A stretch of DNA of 47,240 bases from Bacteroidia bacterium (lineage in GTDB: Bacteria; Bacteroidota; Bacteroidia; Bacteroidales; Prolixibacteraceae): assembly GCA_026391295.1 (NCBI GenBank), contig JAPLDS010000028.1, positions 7,020-54,259 of the forward strand, in the 5' to 3' direction. The number at the start of each line of letters is the position of its first letter. Position 1 is the first letter of the stretch. Positions 10,312-18,394 of the stretch are shown piece by piece. The position numbers and the translations under genes are program-made. Below the pieces are notes generated by a model. The model was not told where the DNA came from. It did not search any database and was given only the letters and a program-made list of their open reading frames with translations.

Positions 10312-10368
10312 ATGATTGGTTGTTTTAACCAAGATCATGCATGTCCGAAAAGGCGAATAAATTTGTGA
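10312..10368 (+). CDS. possible 18-codon leader ORF upstream of ABC-F gene
   Basis: A short ORF (ATG 10312, TGA 10366) lies about 20 nt downstream of the -7 element TATCTTTG and ends 11 nt before the ABC-F start. It would encode MIGCFNQDHACPKRRINL. Its first half overlaps an imperfect inverted repeat (10311-10339; CATGAT-TGGTT paired with AACCAAGATCATG, with a 2-nt bulge). Leader peptides that sense stalled ribosomes are known upstream of some antibiotic-resistance ABC-F genes; here the link is inference. It could equally be a chance ORF: no ribosome binding site is obvious, and conservation has not been tested. Confidence 0.35.
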   Translation: MIGCFNQDHACPKRRINL

Positions 10369-10379
10369 GTAAGTAGATT

Positions 10380-12326
10380 ATGAGTGTTTCAGTAGAGGAA
10401 TTATACGTCGAATTTGGCGGGTTTGAGCTTTTTAAGCATGTGAATTTTATTGTCAATCCGCGCGATCGCATTGGTCTGGCGGGCCGAAATGGCGCTGGCA
10501 AGTCTACATTGCTTAAAATTTTAGCTGGAAAGCAAACTCCAACTTCGGGAAGGGTTATTGTCCCAAAGGATATCATGATTGGATACCTTCCTCAACATAT
10601 GGAACTGGCTGATTCACGAACCGTGATGGATGAGGCCATCACTGCTTTTGCCGAGATATTAGCACTTGAGAAAAAAATAGATTTTCTGAACTCTGAACTT
10701 AGCACTCGTACAGATTATGAGTCAGCGGCTTATCACCAGATCATCGATGATATGCATGAGGCAAATGAGCGTTTTCAGATGATGGGTGGGACGAATTTCC
10801 ATGTCGACATCGAACAAACCCTCATTGGATTAGGTTTTACACGGTCTGATTTTTCCCGACAAACATCTGAATTTTCTGGAGGATGGCGTATGCGCATCGA
10901 GCTTGCTAAGATCTTACTTAAGAAGCCAAATGTGTTTCTACTCGATGAGCCAACGAATCACTTAGATATTGAGTCAATCGAATGGCTTGAAGAGTTCTTA
11001 AAGGATTACGCTGGTGCGGTGGTCTTGGTTTCTCATGACCGGGCATTTTTAGATAATGTAACCAATCGGACGGTCGAGATTAGCTTAGGCAAGATCTACG
11101 ATTATAAAGTTAACTATACTAAATATCTTGAGCTTCGTGTCGAACGTCGCGAACAGCAGATGGCTGCATTTCGGAACCAGCAAAAGATGATTCAGGATAC
11201 CGAAGATTTTATCTCCCGCTTTCGCTATAAGGCTACAAAATCGGTACAGGTACAATCCCGTATTAAACAGCTCGATAAGGTTGATCGTATCGAGATCGAT
11301 GAAGAAGATACACGGGCATTAAATATTAAATTTCCACCTTCTCCGCGCTCTGGAGCCGTTGTTTTTGAAGGCAAAGAAGTTACCAAGCGTTATGGTGATT
11401 TGTTGGTGCTTGATAAAGTAGATCTAACTTTTGAGCGAGGTACTCGAGTTGCTTTCGTAGGGAAGAATGGGGAAGGGAAGAGTACGATGGCTCGTATCAT
11501 TATGCAAGATCTTGCATGTAATGGTGAACATAAACTTGGTCACAACGTCAAAATTGGATATTTCTCGCAAACGCAAGCTGCTGAATTAGACGAAGAGTTA
11601 ACCGCATTTGAGACTATAGATAAGATTGCTGTCGGTGATATTCGCACTAGAATACGAGATATTTTAGGTGCATTTATGTTCTCGGGTCAAGATGCAGATA
11701 AAAAAGTTAAAGTGCTTTCGGGTGGTGAACGGGCTAGACTAGCAATGATTAGCTTATTACTTGAGCCGGTTAATTTCTTAGTCTTGGATGAACCAACCAA
11801 TCACTTGGATATCCATTCAAAAGGGTTGTTAAAACAAGCCCTGATTAATTATGATGGTACGCTGCTGGTTGTTTCGCATGATCGTGAATTCTTAGACGGA
11901 TTGGTGGATGTTGTTTATGAATTTAAACATCGTAAACTTCGACAACATTTGGGTGGCGTTTATGAGTTCTTGCGCAAAAGAAAACTGGAATCGTTGCGTG
12001 AATTAGAGCAAGCTGCTCCTGAGAAGAAAGTCAAAAAGGAAGTAGTTGCTAAAGAGGCTGCTCCTGTTAGCTTTGATGATCGAAAAGAGATCAATCGGAT
12101 GATTAGCCGAGTTGAGAAGCAAATTACGGAGGCTGAATGGGAGATCTCTAAATTGGAAGAGGAGATTGCAGAGATGGACAAAATGCTAGCTGATCCTGCA
12201 ACTTTAGATGGTAGTTCACTGTTTAATCGTTATGGAGCAGCGAAGAAAGAGGTAGAGAAAGCAATGCTTGAGTGGGAGACACTCAATGAAGAACTTAAGA
12301 ATTGGGAAAGCAAAAGGACTTGGTAG
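10380..12326 (+). CDS. ABC-F family ATP-binding protein
   Basis: A soluble protein with two ABC domains and no membrane segments, of the ABC-F type that acts on the ribosomal E site. Domain 1: Walker A GRNGAGKST (about residues 36-44), signature FSGGWRMR, Walker B VFLLDEPTNHLD. The interdomain linker (about 240-320) includes the basic helical RRE-rich stretch. Domain 2: Walker A GKNGEGKST, signature LSGGERAR, Walker B FLVLDEPTNHLD. A C-terminal charged coiled coil (about residues 555-645, EISKLEEEIAEMD) resembles the Uup-type extension. Length 648 aa. It may be housekeeping (Uup-like) or protective; the sequence does not decide. See the possible leader ORF just upstream. Confidence 0.93.
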   Translation: MSVSVEELYVEFGGFELFKHVNFIVNPRDRIGLAGRNGAGKSTLLKILAGKQTPTSGRVIVPKDIMIGYLPQHMELADSRTVMDEAITAFAEILALEKKIDFLNSELSTRTDYESAAYHQIIDDMHEANERFQMMGGTNFHVDIEQTLIGLGFTRSDFSRQTSEFSGGWRMRIELAKILLKKPNVFLLDEPTNHLDIESIEWLEEFLKDYAGAVVLVSHDRAFLDNVTNRTVEISLGKIYDYKVNYTKYLELRVERREQQMAAFRNQQKMIQDTEDFISRFRYKATKSVQVQSRIKQLDKVDRIEIDEEDTRALNIKFPPSPRSGAVVFEGKEVTKRYGDLLVLDKVDLTFERGTRVAFVGKNGEGKSTMARIIMQDLACNGEHKLGHNVKIGYFSQTQAAELDEELTAFETIDKIAVGDIRTRIRDILGAFMFSGQDADKKVKVLSGGERARLAMISLLLEPVNFLVLDEPTNHLDIHSKGLLKQALINYDGTLLVVSHDREFLDGLVDVVYEFKHRKLRQHLGGVYEFLRKRKLESLRELEQAAPEKKVKKEVVAKEAAPVSFDDRKEINRMISRVEKQITEAEWEISKLEEEIAEMDKMLADPATLDGSSLFNRYGAAKKEVEKAMLEWETLNEELKNWESKRTW

Positions 12327-12373
12327 TTCTTTTAGACTATTAAAATATTTCGTGATCATAAAGAATTAAGACT

Positions 12374-13114
12374 ATGGAAAAGACAGATTATATCTTCGGA
12401 ATGCGCACCATTATCGAGGCAATCAACTCTGGTAAAGAGATTGAGAAAATATTAATCAAAAAAGGGTTGCAAGGGGAACTTTATCACGAATTGATGGATC
12501 TTGTTCATCAGTTTCAGATTCCTATTCAGCTTGTGCCGATAGAGAAACTTGATCGTGTAACGCGCAAGAATCATCAAGGTATTCTGGCTTTTATATCTCC
12601 GATATTTTACCAAAATATTGAAGAGATCATTCCTCGTTTGTATGAAGAAGGAAAAACAGCATTGATCTTAGTTCTCGATGAACTTACTGATGTGCGTAAT
12701 TTTGGAGCAATTGCAAGGTCTGCCGAGGTTGCAGGTGTTCATGCAATCGTTATTCCAGAGAAAGGTTCAGCCCAAATTAATGCAGATGCGATAAAAACTT
12801 CCGCAGGAGCACTGCATCTAATTCCTGTCTGTCGGACAAAAAGTCTCTCTGCCGTTTTAAAATTCTTGAAAAATAGTGGATTGAAAATTGTTGCTGCAAC
12901 AGACAAAGGTGACAAGGTCTATTCCGATATCGATATGAAAGATCCGGTTGCTATCATCTTAGGATCTGAAGATTTGGGTATTGAGGCTGGTCTTTTGAAG
13001 ATGTCAGATGAATGGGCTAAGATCCCTCAGTATGGACAGATTAAATCATTGAATGTTTCTGTTGCTGCTGGAATCATCGTGTTTGAAGCCCTTCGTCAGC
13101 GCTCGTTAGCCTAG
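12374..13114 (+). CDS. rlmB: 23S rRNA 2'-O-methyltransferase, SpoU/TrmH family (RlmB-like)
   Basis: SPOUT-class RNA ribose methyltransferase. An N-terminal substrate-binding domain (about residues 5-80, IFGMRTIIEAINSGKEIEKI) precedes the knotted domain with motif 1 LTDVRNFGAIARSAEVAG, motif 2 IILGSEDLGIE and motif 3 SLNVSVAAGIIVFEALRQR; the Arg and Asn/Glu of motifs 1-2 are catalytic in the family. Length 246 aa matches RlmB (Gm2251 of 23S rRNA). It follows the ABC-F gene by 47 nt on the same strand and ends immediately next to the convergent Lrp gene, with no intergenic base between the two stops. Confidence 0.92.
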   Translation: MEKTDYIFGMRTIIEAINSGKEIEKILIKKGLQGELYHELMDLVHQFQIPIQLVPIEKLDRVTRKNHQGILAFISPIFYQNIEEIIPRLYEEGKTALILVLDELTDVRNFGAIARSAEVAGVHAIVIPEKGSAQINADAIKTSAGALHLIPVCRTKSLSAVLKFLKNSGLKIVAATDKGDKVYSDIDMKDPVAIILGSEDLGIEAGLLKMSDEWAKIPQYGQIKSLNVSVAAGIIVFEALRQRSLA

Positions 13115-13582
13115 CTAAGAGAATATAGGAACTACTCGATTGAAAGTCTCTTCTAAGGAGATAAAGGTTTCTGTGCTCGATATCCCGGGTATACGTTGAA
13201 TCTTATCACTTAATATTTGTTTGAGATGTTCATTATCTCTTGCATAAACCTTGATAAATATCGCATATTCCCCAGTGGTGTAATGACATTCGACAATTTC
13301 TCGAATAGCTAGAAGTTGGTCCGCTACTTCATGAAATAACCCCCCTTTTTCTAAGAATATCCCCACATAGGTGCAGGTGCGGTAGTCGATCTTTTTAGGG
13401 TCGATGTAATAACCAGATCCTGTGATAACCTCCATCTCAATCATACGATTGACACGCTGGTGAACGGCTGCCCTTGAAACACCACACTCTGTTGCCACAT
13501 CTTTAAATGGAATACGCGCATTTTTGGTGATAATGTCTAAGATATGTAAGTCTGTATCGTCAAGTTGATTTCGTAGTGTCAT
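13115..13582 (-). CDS. Lrp/AsnC family transcriptional regulator
   Basis: A 155-residue regulator with an N-terminal winged helix-turn-helix (LDDTDLHILDIITKNARIPF, then DVATECGVSRAAVHQRVNRM as the HTH) and a C-terminal RAM/AsnC ligand-binding domain (about residues 65-150, EYAIFIKVYARDNEHLKQIL). These proteins form dimers to octamers and respond to amino acids. It closely resembles the second Lrp-type gene at 16443 (shared VECH-TTG-YAIFIK and TETFISLEE-F segments), so the two are paralogues. Its own target is unknown. Confidence 0.92.
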   Translation of the reverse strand: MTLRNQLDDTDLHILDIITKNARIPFKDVATECGVSRAAVHQRVNRMIEMEVITGSGYYIDPKKIDYRTCTYVGIFLEKGGLFHEVADQLLAIREIVECHYTTGEYAIFIKVYARDNEHLKQILSDKIQRIPGISSTETFISLEETFNRVVPIFS

Positions 13583-13695
13583 CGTTGCAAGTCTATAATC
13601 GAATTAATGTTGATCTATTTCTCTCTGGCGACCCAATTGCTCAGGTATCGAGGGTCAATGTCGGAAATAATTCTTGCACCTCAAAATATAAAGTC

Positions 13696-14982
13696 TTATT
13701 TAGTTTGTGACGAAATAACTTCCTCGATGGCCCGATAACAGACGGGGCAAAACAGAGGGGTTTTATTCGATTTCATTCGGCAGTCTTGCATCGGACTAAA
13801 GATCCCTTTCGCACTGTATCCTCCGCCCTCAAATGCTCCTACGACGTTCTCTTGATCTTTCTCTCGAGGTGTTGGTATCGCAGTCGATTTGTTCACTAAG
13901 TCTGCCCATTTAGACTTGAAATTAACCAAGGTGGTAAGGTTGGGTTCCCATGGCTCCGCTTTTAGATTGTAGTAATCTTGAAAAGCCACTTCTGAGGTGT
14001 AATATTCATCGGCTAACCCAACAAAGCCATGGCCGAACTCATGCACGAATACGTTGGGTGAGAGAAGATGGTCGGAAGTGCACACATTGATGAAATTATA
14101 GAAACCGCCCCCTCCATATCTAGACGAATTAACCAAGATCATGATTTGATCGTAAGGGACTACGGAAGCCATATCTGATACCGTTTTTAGATCAGATGTT
14201 GTTAGGTAACGTGAGATGTCGAACGTGAAAAATGTGGTGTTAAAGAGTGTGTTGCGATAAATATGCTCGCCTGGGATGTCGGTTCCTGATTCGCCTGAGG
14301 GCGTTTTAATGGCATAGATATTGAACTTGTCCTTAAGTGTTGAAAACGGCTTTACGACAAACAGGGAGTCGGTAAGTCTTTTGGCATCTGCGACGAATTT
14401 ATCCATCTCTTCAGCAGCATAACCTTCAGCTAAAATAGCCACGTCAATCTTATGCTCTGGTTCGCCGGAGTATAAGATTTTCTCAACCGGCAAGTTTCGT
14501 GGGTTCTCACGCACGATAAAATAGTTCTCTGGATTGATGGCTTGTGAGTAGATCTCTACAAACACACCACTTCGGTCTCTTTTTTGTATCGACAGTTTAA
14601 CGTTTTTCTTAGGAAATGGGAATCGTAACACTTGATAAAATGCTTTGTTGGTCATCTTCGCTTCAGGTGTAGCTTGCCATTCTTGAAATAATGGGGAGAA
14701 CCCTTTTGAAAAAATTAAGTCTCCACTGGCTTCGTCAAAAACTTCAAACTGATAAGTCCCCAAGTTAAGTTTGTTGAATAAAGAGTTATGAGAGCCGCCC
14801 CAAGCGTACTCTTTTATCAGTGCGTTAGGCATAACTGAAGTGCTCGTAGCATTGCCAGTAAGCAGATAATCAACTCGTAAAACCTCATTGGTAAAATATT
14901 TTTCGTAATTTGGACCAGCCCAGAGAGCCAAAGGACCACAAAGAAGTATTAACTGAAATAAAAGTTTCTTCATAATGAGCAT
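13696..14982 (-). CDS. secreted M64-family (IgA peptidase-like) metallopeptidase
   Basis: A 428-residue protein with an N-terminal signal peptide (MKKLLFQLILLCGPLALWAG; the ATG at 14973 may be the true start instead of 14982). An N-terminal M64 domain of beta character (about residues 20-160) precedes the zinc peptidase domain. The zinc motif is VHEFGHGFVGLADEYY (HExxH followed by the third ligand region). DVAILAEGYAAEEMDKF is the conserved start of the catalytic domain. The substrate is unknown; despite the family name most Bacteroidota members are not shown to cut IgA. It is divergent from the MscS gene. Confidence 0.9.
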   Translation of the reverse strand: MLIMKKLLFQLILLCGPLALWAGPNYEKYFTNEVLRVDYLLTGNATSTSVMPNALIKEYAWGGSHNSLFNKLNLGTYQFEVFDEASGDLIFSKGFSPLFQEWQATPEAKMTNKAFYQVLRFPFPKKNVKLSIQKRDRSGVFVEIYSQAINPENYFIVRENPRNLPVEKILYSGEPEHKIDVAILAEGYAAEEMDKFVADAKRLTDSLFVVKPFSTLKDKFNIYAIKTPSGESGTDIPGEHIYRNTLFNTTFFTFDISRYLTTSDLKTVSDMASVVPYDQIMILVNSSRYGGGGFYNFINVCTSDHLLSPNVFVHEFGHGFVGLADEYYTSEVAFQDYYNLKAEPWEPNLTTLVNFKSKWADLVNKSTAIPTPREKDQENVVGAFEGGGYSAKGIFSPMQDCRMKSNKTPLFCPVCYRAIEEVISSQTK

Positions 14983-14989
14983 CTTTCGT

Positions 14990-15016
14990 TACTTTTGCAT
15001 GAACGATTCAAAGCTA
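14990..15016. promoter_or_regulatory. overlapping divergent -7 elements between the M64 peptidase and MscS genes
   Basis: TACTTTTG on the plus strand (14990-14997) and TAGCTTTG on the minus strand (15009-15016) both fit TAnnTTTG. They lie 51 and 27 nt from the MscS and M64 starts. Transcription in the two directions would start close together and could interfere. No clear -33 boxes are seen, so confidence is modest. Confidence 0.4.
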
Positions 15017-15047
15017 GCTATTTTTTGATTAATTAAAATTTCAACCC

Positions 15048-16274
15048 ATGTCAGTATTTTACGATTATATAAAGGAGATTTTATTGGATTATGGATTTAT
15101 ATCTCGGATGGCTATTGATGGAGCTGCCCTTATCGGTTTAGCGACGATCCTAGCGGGATCATTTTTGATTTATTTGATCGCTCGTCTAATCTTCATTAAA
15201 GTTGTTAGTCGGGTAGTGGCTCGTACAAAAGGTATTTGGGATGATACACTTTATAACCATAAGGTTTTCCATGTCTTAGTCCATTTTATTCCTGCGATCC
15301 TAATATATAGTACTTCAACTATTGCGGGTGAAGATATCGTTTGGTTTCCTGAGCTTATTAGGGGATTGGCCCATATCTATATTGCGATTATAGTAATGGC
15401 GGCTTTTCTTCGATTTCTTAACGCGGTTCAAGAGATCTATAATACATACCCCTATTCAAAGGATCGACCTATAAAGGGTTATTTGCAAGTTGTCAAAATC
15501 TTAATTTATTTCTTTGGTTCTATATTCATTATTGCTGTTTTAGTGAATAAAAACCCTTCAACACTATTTGCAGGCTTAGGTGCCATTGCAGCTGTATTGA
15601 TGTTGGTTTTCAGGGACGCTATTTTGGGTTTTGTTGCCAGTATTCAGCTTGCTGCAAATAATATGGTAAAACCAGGTGACTGGATAATGGTCCCTCGATT
15701 TAATGTTGATGGAACAGTTTACGATATAACACTGACTACGGTTAAAGTGCAAAACTGGGATAAGACAATCACCACAATCCCTACCTACTCACTCGTCTCA
15801 GAATCGGTGATTAATTGGTCTGGGATGAAAGAATCTGGAGGGCGTCGTATTCAGCGTAGCATTTTCATTGATATGAGAAGTATTCGTCTTTGCGATAAGC
15901 CGATGCTTGATCAGATTTATGCACTGCCTATGTTTAAAGAGTTTATTACCACAGATGGTGCTATTGCCGACGATTATCAGGATGATGAAAATAGGGGAGC
16001 TTTGAAAATGCACCTTTTTGAGACACCAACAAATCTATCTCTGTTTATGAAATATCTTGAAGGCTATTGCGTCGCCCATCCAGGTATCCATGAGCATATG
16101 ACTCGCCTTATACGGATGTTGCAATCGACAGATAAGGGGCTTCCTATAGAGGTTGTTGTGTTTAGTAAAGCACAAGAGTCTTTGTTGTATGAAGCGCTTC
16201 AGAATGAGTTGTTTGATCATATCTTTGCAGTCTTGCCTGCATTTGGACTTCGGGTATTTCAGAATCCAACCTAA
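15048..16274 (+). CDS. MscS-family mechanosensitive ion channel (YbdG-like)
   Basis: An inner-membrane channel protein of 408 residues that would open under membrane tension. The N-terminal half holds about five hydrophobic segments (for example ALIGLATILAGSFLIYLIAR and VLVHFIPAILIYSTSTIAG). The pore-lining helix region is TLFAGLGAIAAVLMLVFRD (about residues 170-188). It is followed by the MscS beta domain (PGDWIMVPRFNVDGTVYDIT, TIPTYSLVSESVINWSG) and a C-terminal alpha/beta domain ending FGLRVFQNPT. The insertion around IRLCDKPMLDQIY is typical of the YbdG/MscM subgroup. Confidence 0.9.
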   Translation: MSVFYDYIKEILLDYGFISRMAIDGAALIGLATILAGSFLIYLIARLIFIKVVSRVVARTKGIWDDTLYNHKVFHVLVHFIPAILIYSTSTIAGEDIVWFPELIRGLAHIYIAIIVMAAFLRFLNAVQEIYNTYPYSKDRPIKGYLQVVKILIYFFGSIFIIAVLVNKNPSTLFAGLGAIAAVLMLVFRDAILGFVASIQLAANNMVKPGDWIMVPRFNVDGTVYDITLTTVKVQNWDKTITTIPTYSLVSESVINWSGMKESGGRRIQRSIFIDMRSIRLCDKPMLDQIYALPMFKEFITTDGAIADDYQDDENRGALKMHLFETPTNLSLFMKYLEGYCVAHPGIHEHMTRLIRMLQSTDKGLPIEVVVFSKAQESLLYEALQNELFDHIFAVLPAFGLRVFQNPT

Positions 16275-16442
16275 TGGAGTATTGGGAAGCCTGCATTCTA
16301 TTTATTTTTTTGACAGACGTGAATATTCGAGAACCCTTTCTTGGTGCAGCAAGAAACAAAAAAGCCGATTTGTTTAATTTTTTAATTAAAAAGTTAGAAA
16401 ATTAAAAATTAATAGCGATTTTTGTATCAAATTGAAAGCGCT

Positions 16443-16943
16443 GTGAAAAAACATACGACCGAATCAGAAGAAGATTTCAAAGAGCAGAGTGTGCATATCG
16501 ATGATCTTGATCGTAAGATTCTCAAGTTGATTACTGCAAATGCTCGAATCCCATTTTTAGAAGTAGCAAGAGAGTGCGGCGTATCAGGAGCTGCAATTCA
16601 TCAACGTGTTCAGCGCTTAGTGGCTGTGGGTGTTATTGTTGGTTCTGAGTTTATCGTAAGTCCACAGAAGCTAGGTTATAATACGACAGCTTACATGGGT
16701 ATTTACCTTGAGAAAGTGAAAGATGATACTCGGGTATTGGCTCAGCTTCGTGAGATCTCAGAGGTTGTAGAGTGTCACCATACCACCGGTCAATATGCGA
16801 TTTTTATTAAGATTCAAACAAAAACGAATAAGCATCTCATGAAGATTATAGACACCGATCTTCAAGCGATTGATGGCATTGCACGTACGGAGACATTTAT
16901 TTCTCTGGAGGAGGATTTCAAACGCCAGATACCTATTCGATAA
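16443..16943 (+). CDS. Lrp/AsnC family transcriptional regulator (second copy)
   Basis: A winged-helix regulator with the HTH at ARECGVSGAAIHQRVQRLVA and a RAM domain (QYAIFIKIQTKTNKHLMKII, TETFISLEEDFKRQ). The open frame extends to TTG at 16422, but GTG at 16443 gives a 166-residue protein and is more likely: the TTG lies inside a TTTG run that may belong to the promoter. Compared with the paralogue at 13115 it has an extra N-terminal charged stretch of about 20 residues (KKHTTESEEDFKEQ). A strong terminator follows. Confidence 0.9.
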   Translation: MKKHTTESEEDFKEQSVHIDDLDRKILKLITANARIPFLEVARECGVSGAAIHQRVQRLVAVGVIVGSEFIVSPQKLGYNTTAYMGIYLEKVKDDTRVLAQLREISEVVECHHTTGQYAIFIKIQTKTNKHLMKIIDTDLQAIDGIARTETFISLEEDFKRQIPIR

Positions 16944-16964
16944 TAATAGAATATACCTTATAAC

Positions 16965-16997
16965 AAAAAAGCCTCCAGAAATCTGGAGGCTTTTTTT
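16965..16997. terminator. bidirectional rho-independent terminator
   Basis: Arms GCCTCCAGA (16971-16979) and TCTGGAGGC (16982-16990) are perfectly complementary, flanked by six A on the left and seven T on the right. It lies between the rightward Lrp gene and the leftward DUF3127 gene and can serve both. Confidence 0.92.
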
Positions 16998-17012
16998 ATT
17001 CGTGTAGTGATA

Positions 17013-17387
17013 TTAAAACGGCAGATCGTCTTTGTCATCTAGATCAACCGATAAGGGCGTGCTAGTGAATTCTTGACCTGATGGTGGAGTGTTTGCAGGA
17101 CTGCCACCTTGAGGTGCTAGATCAACGCGAAAAGCATTGATGTTGCTGAACCATTTTTCGTTGTACTCACGTGATTCGATGCTAAACGAAACTTCTACTT
17201 CCATTCCTGGTTTAACTTTTTCGAACGTTCCATTCTTATCATTAAAAAGGGTGAAACAGATCTTCTTTGGATATTGATCTTCTCCTGTTTCAATAACAAA
17301 ATCTTGTTTTTTCCACTCTCCTCGTGCACTTGTTCCAGTGATTTCTGGAAGCACTTGCAATACCTTGCCAGTTGTTTTAAAGCTCAT
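17013..17387 (-). CDS. DUF3127 domain protein
   Basis: A 124-residue protein of the DUF3127 family, found mainly in Bacteroidota. The compact N-terminal domain (about residues 1-90; MSFKTTGKVLQVLPEITG, then GEWKKQDFVIETGEDQYPKK) has an OB-fold-like beta pattern, and the acidic C-terminal tail ends DLDDKDDLPF. That tail resembles the acidic tip of single-stranded DNA-binding proteins, which hints at nucleic-acid work, but no function is established. It is separated from the FKBP gene upstream by a terminator, so it probably has its own promoter. Confidence 0.85.
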   Translation of the reverse strand: MSFKTTGKVLQVLPEITGTSARGEWKKQDFVIETGEDQYPKKICFTLFNDKNGTFEKVKPGMEVEVSFSIESREYNEKWFSNINAFRVDLAPQGGSPANTPPSGQEFTSTPLSVDLDDKDDLPF

Positions 17388-17410
17388 ATTGTGTTTATTA
17401 AGTTACAGAT

Positions 17411-17446
17411 ATAAAAAAGGATCCGGAATGAAAAATCCCGGATCCT
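17411..17446 (-). terminator. rho-independent terminator of the FKBP gene
   Basis: Arms AGGATCCGG (17418-17426) and CCGGATCCT (17438-17446) enclose an 11-nt loop. On the minus strand the stem is followed by TTTTTT (17418 to 17413). It lies 41 nt beyond the FKBP stop and just before the DUF3127 start. Confidence 0.85.
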
Positions 17447-17487
17447 AAATACGGGGCTACTCCCCAAAAGTAAGTTAAAAAATCAAA

Positions 17488-18189
17488 TTATTTTTTGATT
17501 TCAAGAAGTTCTACTTCAAAAACAAGTACTGAGTTAGGTTTGATATCCGCACCAGCACCACGCTCACCATATGCAAGGGCAGCAGGAATAACAATTTTCC
17601 ATTTAGAACCTAAAGGCATAAGTTGTAATGCCTCAGTCCATCCTGGGATAACTTGGTTAACAGGGAAACTTGCAGGTTTGCCACGATCAACAGAGCTGTC
17701 AAATACTTTACCTTCAATCGTTGTTCCATGATAATGAACGACAACAGTATCCGTAGCAGCTGGTTTTGCGCCATTGCCTTCTTTAAGGATCTCGTATTGA
17801 AGACCACTAGCAGTTGTCTTAACACCTGAACGTTTTGCATTTTCATCAAGGAATTTCTTTCCTACTTCACCTGCTTTGCCAGCTTCTAATTGTTGGCATT
17901 TCATGAAGTATACTTGAGTAACACCACTAACTTTAGCACTTGGAATCTGTGATGAATCACCGTTAAGTGCGCTAGTGAAAGCTGCAAGAATAATTTTTTG
18001 ATCAAGATCTTTACCTCCTGGTGCAGTTGGTAGATTTTTCTTGATGTTGTTGCCGATGTCAATACCAATTGCATAGGCAGCTGAATCCGCAAGTGATTTC
18101 AGTTGTACTTTTGAACTTTTAATGTTGCCACATGACACTAACATAACTGTGCCTACAACTAAAGTCAGAACGAGAGATTTAATTTTCAT
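17488..18189 (-). CDS. FKBP-type peptidyl-prolyl isomerase, lipoprotein
   Basis: A periplasmic, lipid-anchored proline isomerase and chaperone of 233 residues. The lipoprotein signal is LVLTLVVGTVMLVSC with acceptor Cys at about residue 21. An FKBP_N dimerisation domain (about 30-115, SLADSAAYAIGIDIGNNIKK) precedes the catalytic FKBP_C domain (about 120-231; GSKWKIVIPAALAYGERG, PNSVLVFEVELLEI). This is the MIP/FkpA arrangement, expected to work on folding of exported proteins. It is flanked by a downstream terminator and a 205-nt AT-rich upstream gap. Confidence 0.95.
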   Translation of the reverse strand: MKIKSLVLTLVVGTVMLVSCGNIKSSKVQLKSLADSAAYAIGIDIGNNIKKNLPTAPGGKDLDQKIILAAFTSALNGDSSQIPSAKVSGVTQVYFMKCQQLEAGKAGEVGKKFLDENAKRSGVKTTASGLQYEILKEGNGAKPAATDTVVVHYHGTTIEGKVFDSSVDRGKPASFPVNQVIPGWTEALQLMPLGSKWKIVIPAALAYGERGAGADIKPNSVLVFEVELLEIKK

Positions 18190-18394
18190 ACCGTTTTCTT
18201 ATAAAATTTTAATTGTTTGTTCTAGAAGATGCGAAGATAGAAATTAAATTAGAATTTAAACAAATCAATATTTCATTAATTAGAGAGTCTTTTAATATTT
18301 TTGACTCTTGAATTTTTTAATTTTATTTAAAATAGGATTCGTTTGTCTATCCTTTTATTTATTGGGATTTTAAGTGAGATTTGTCTTTTAAATT

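Noticed and set aside
10325-10576. Minus-strand ORF of 83 codons over the ABC-F start
   Set aside because: It is antisense to a clear ABC-F coding region and has no domain of its own.
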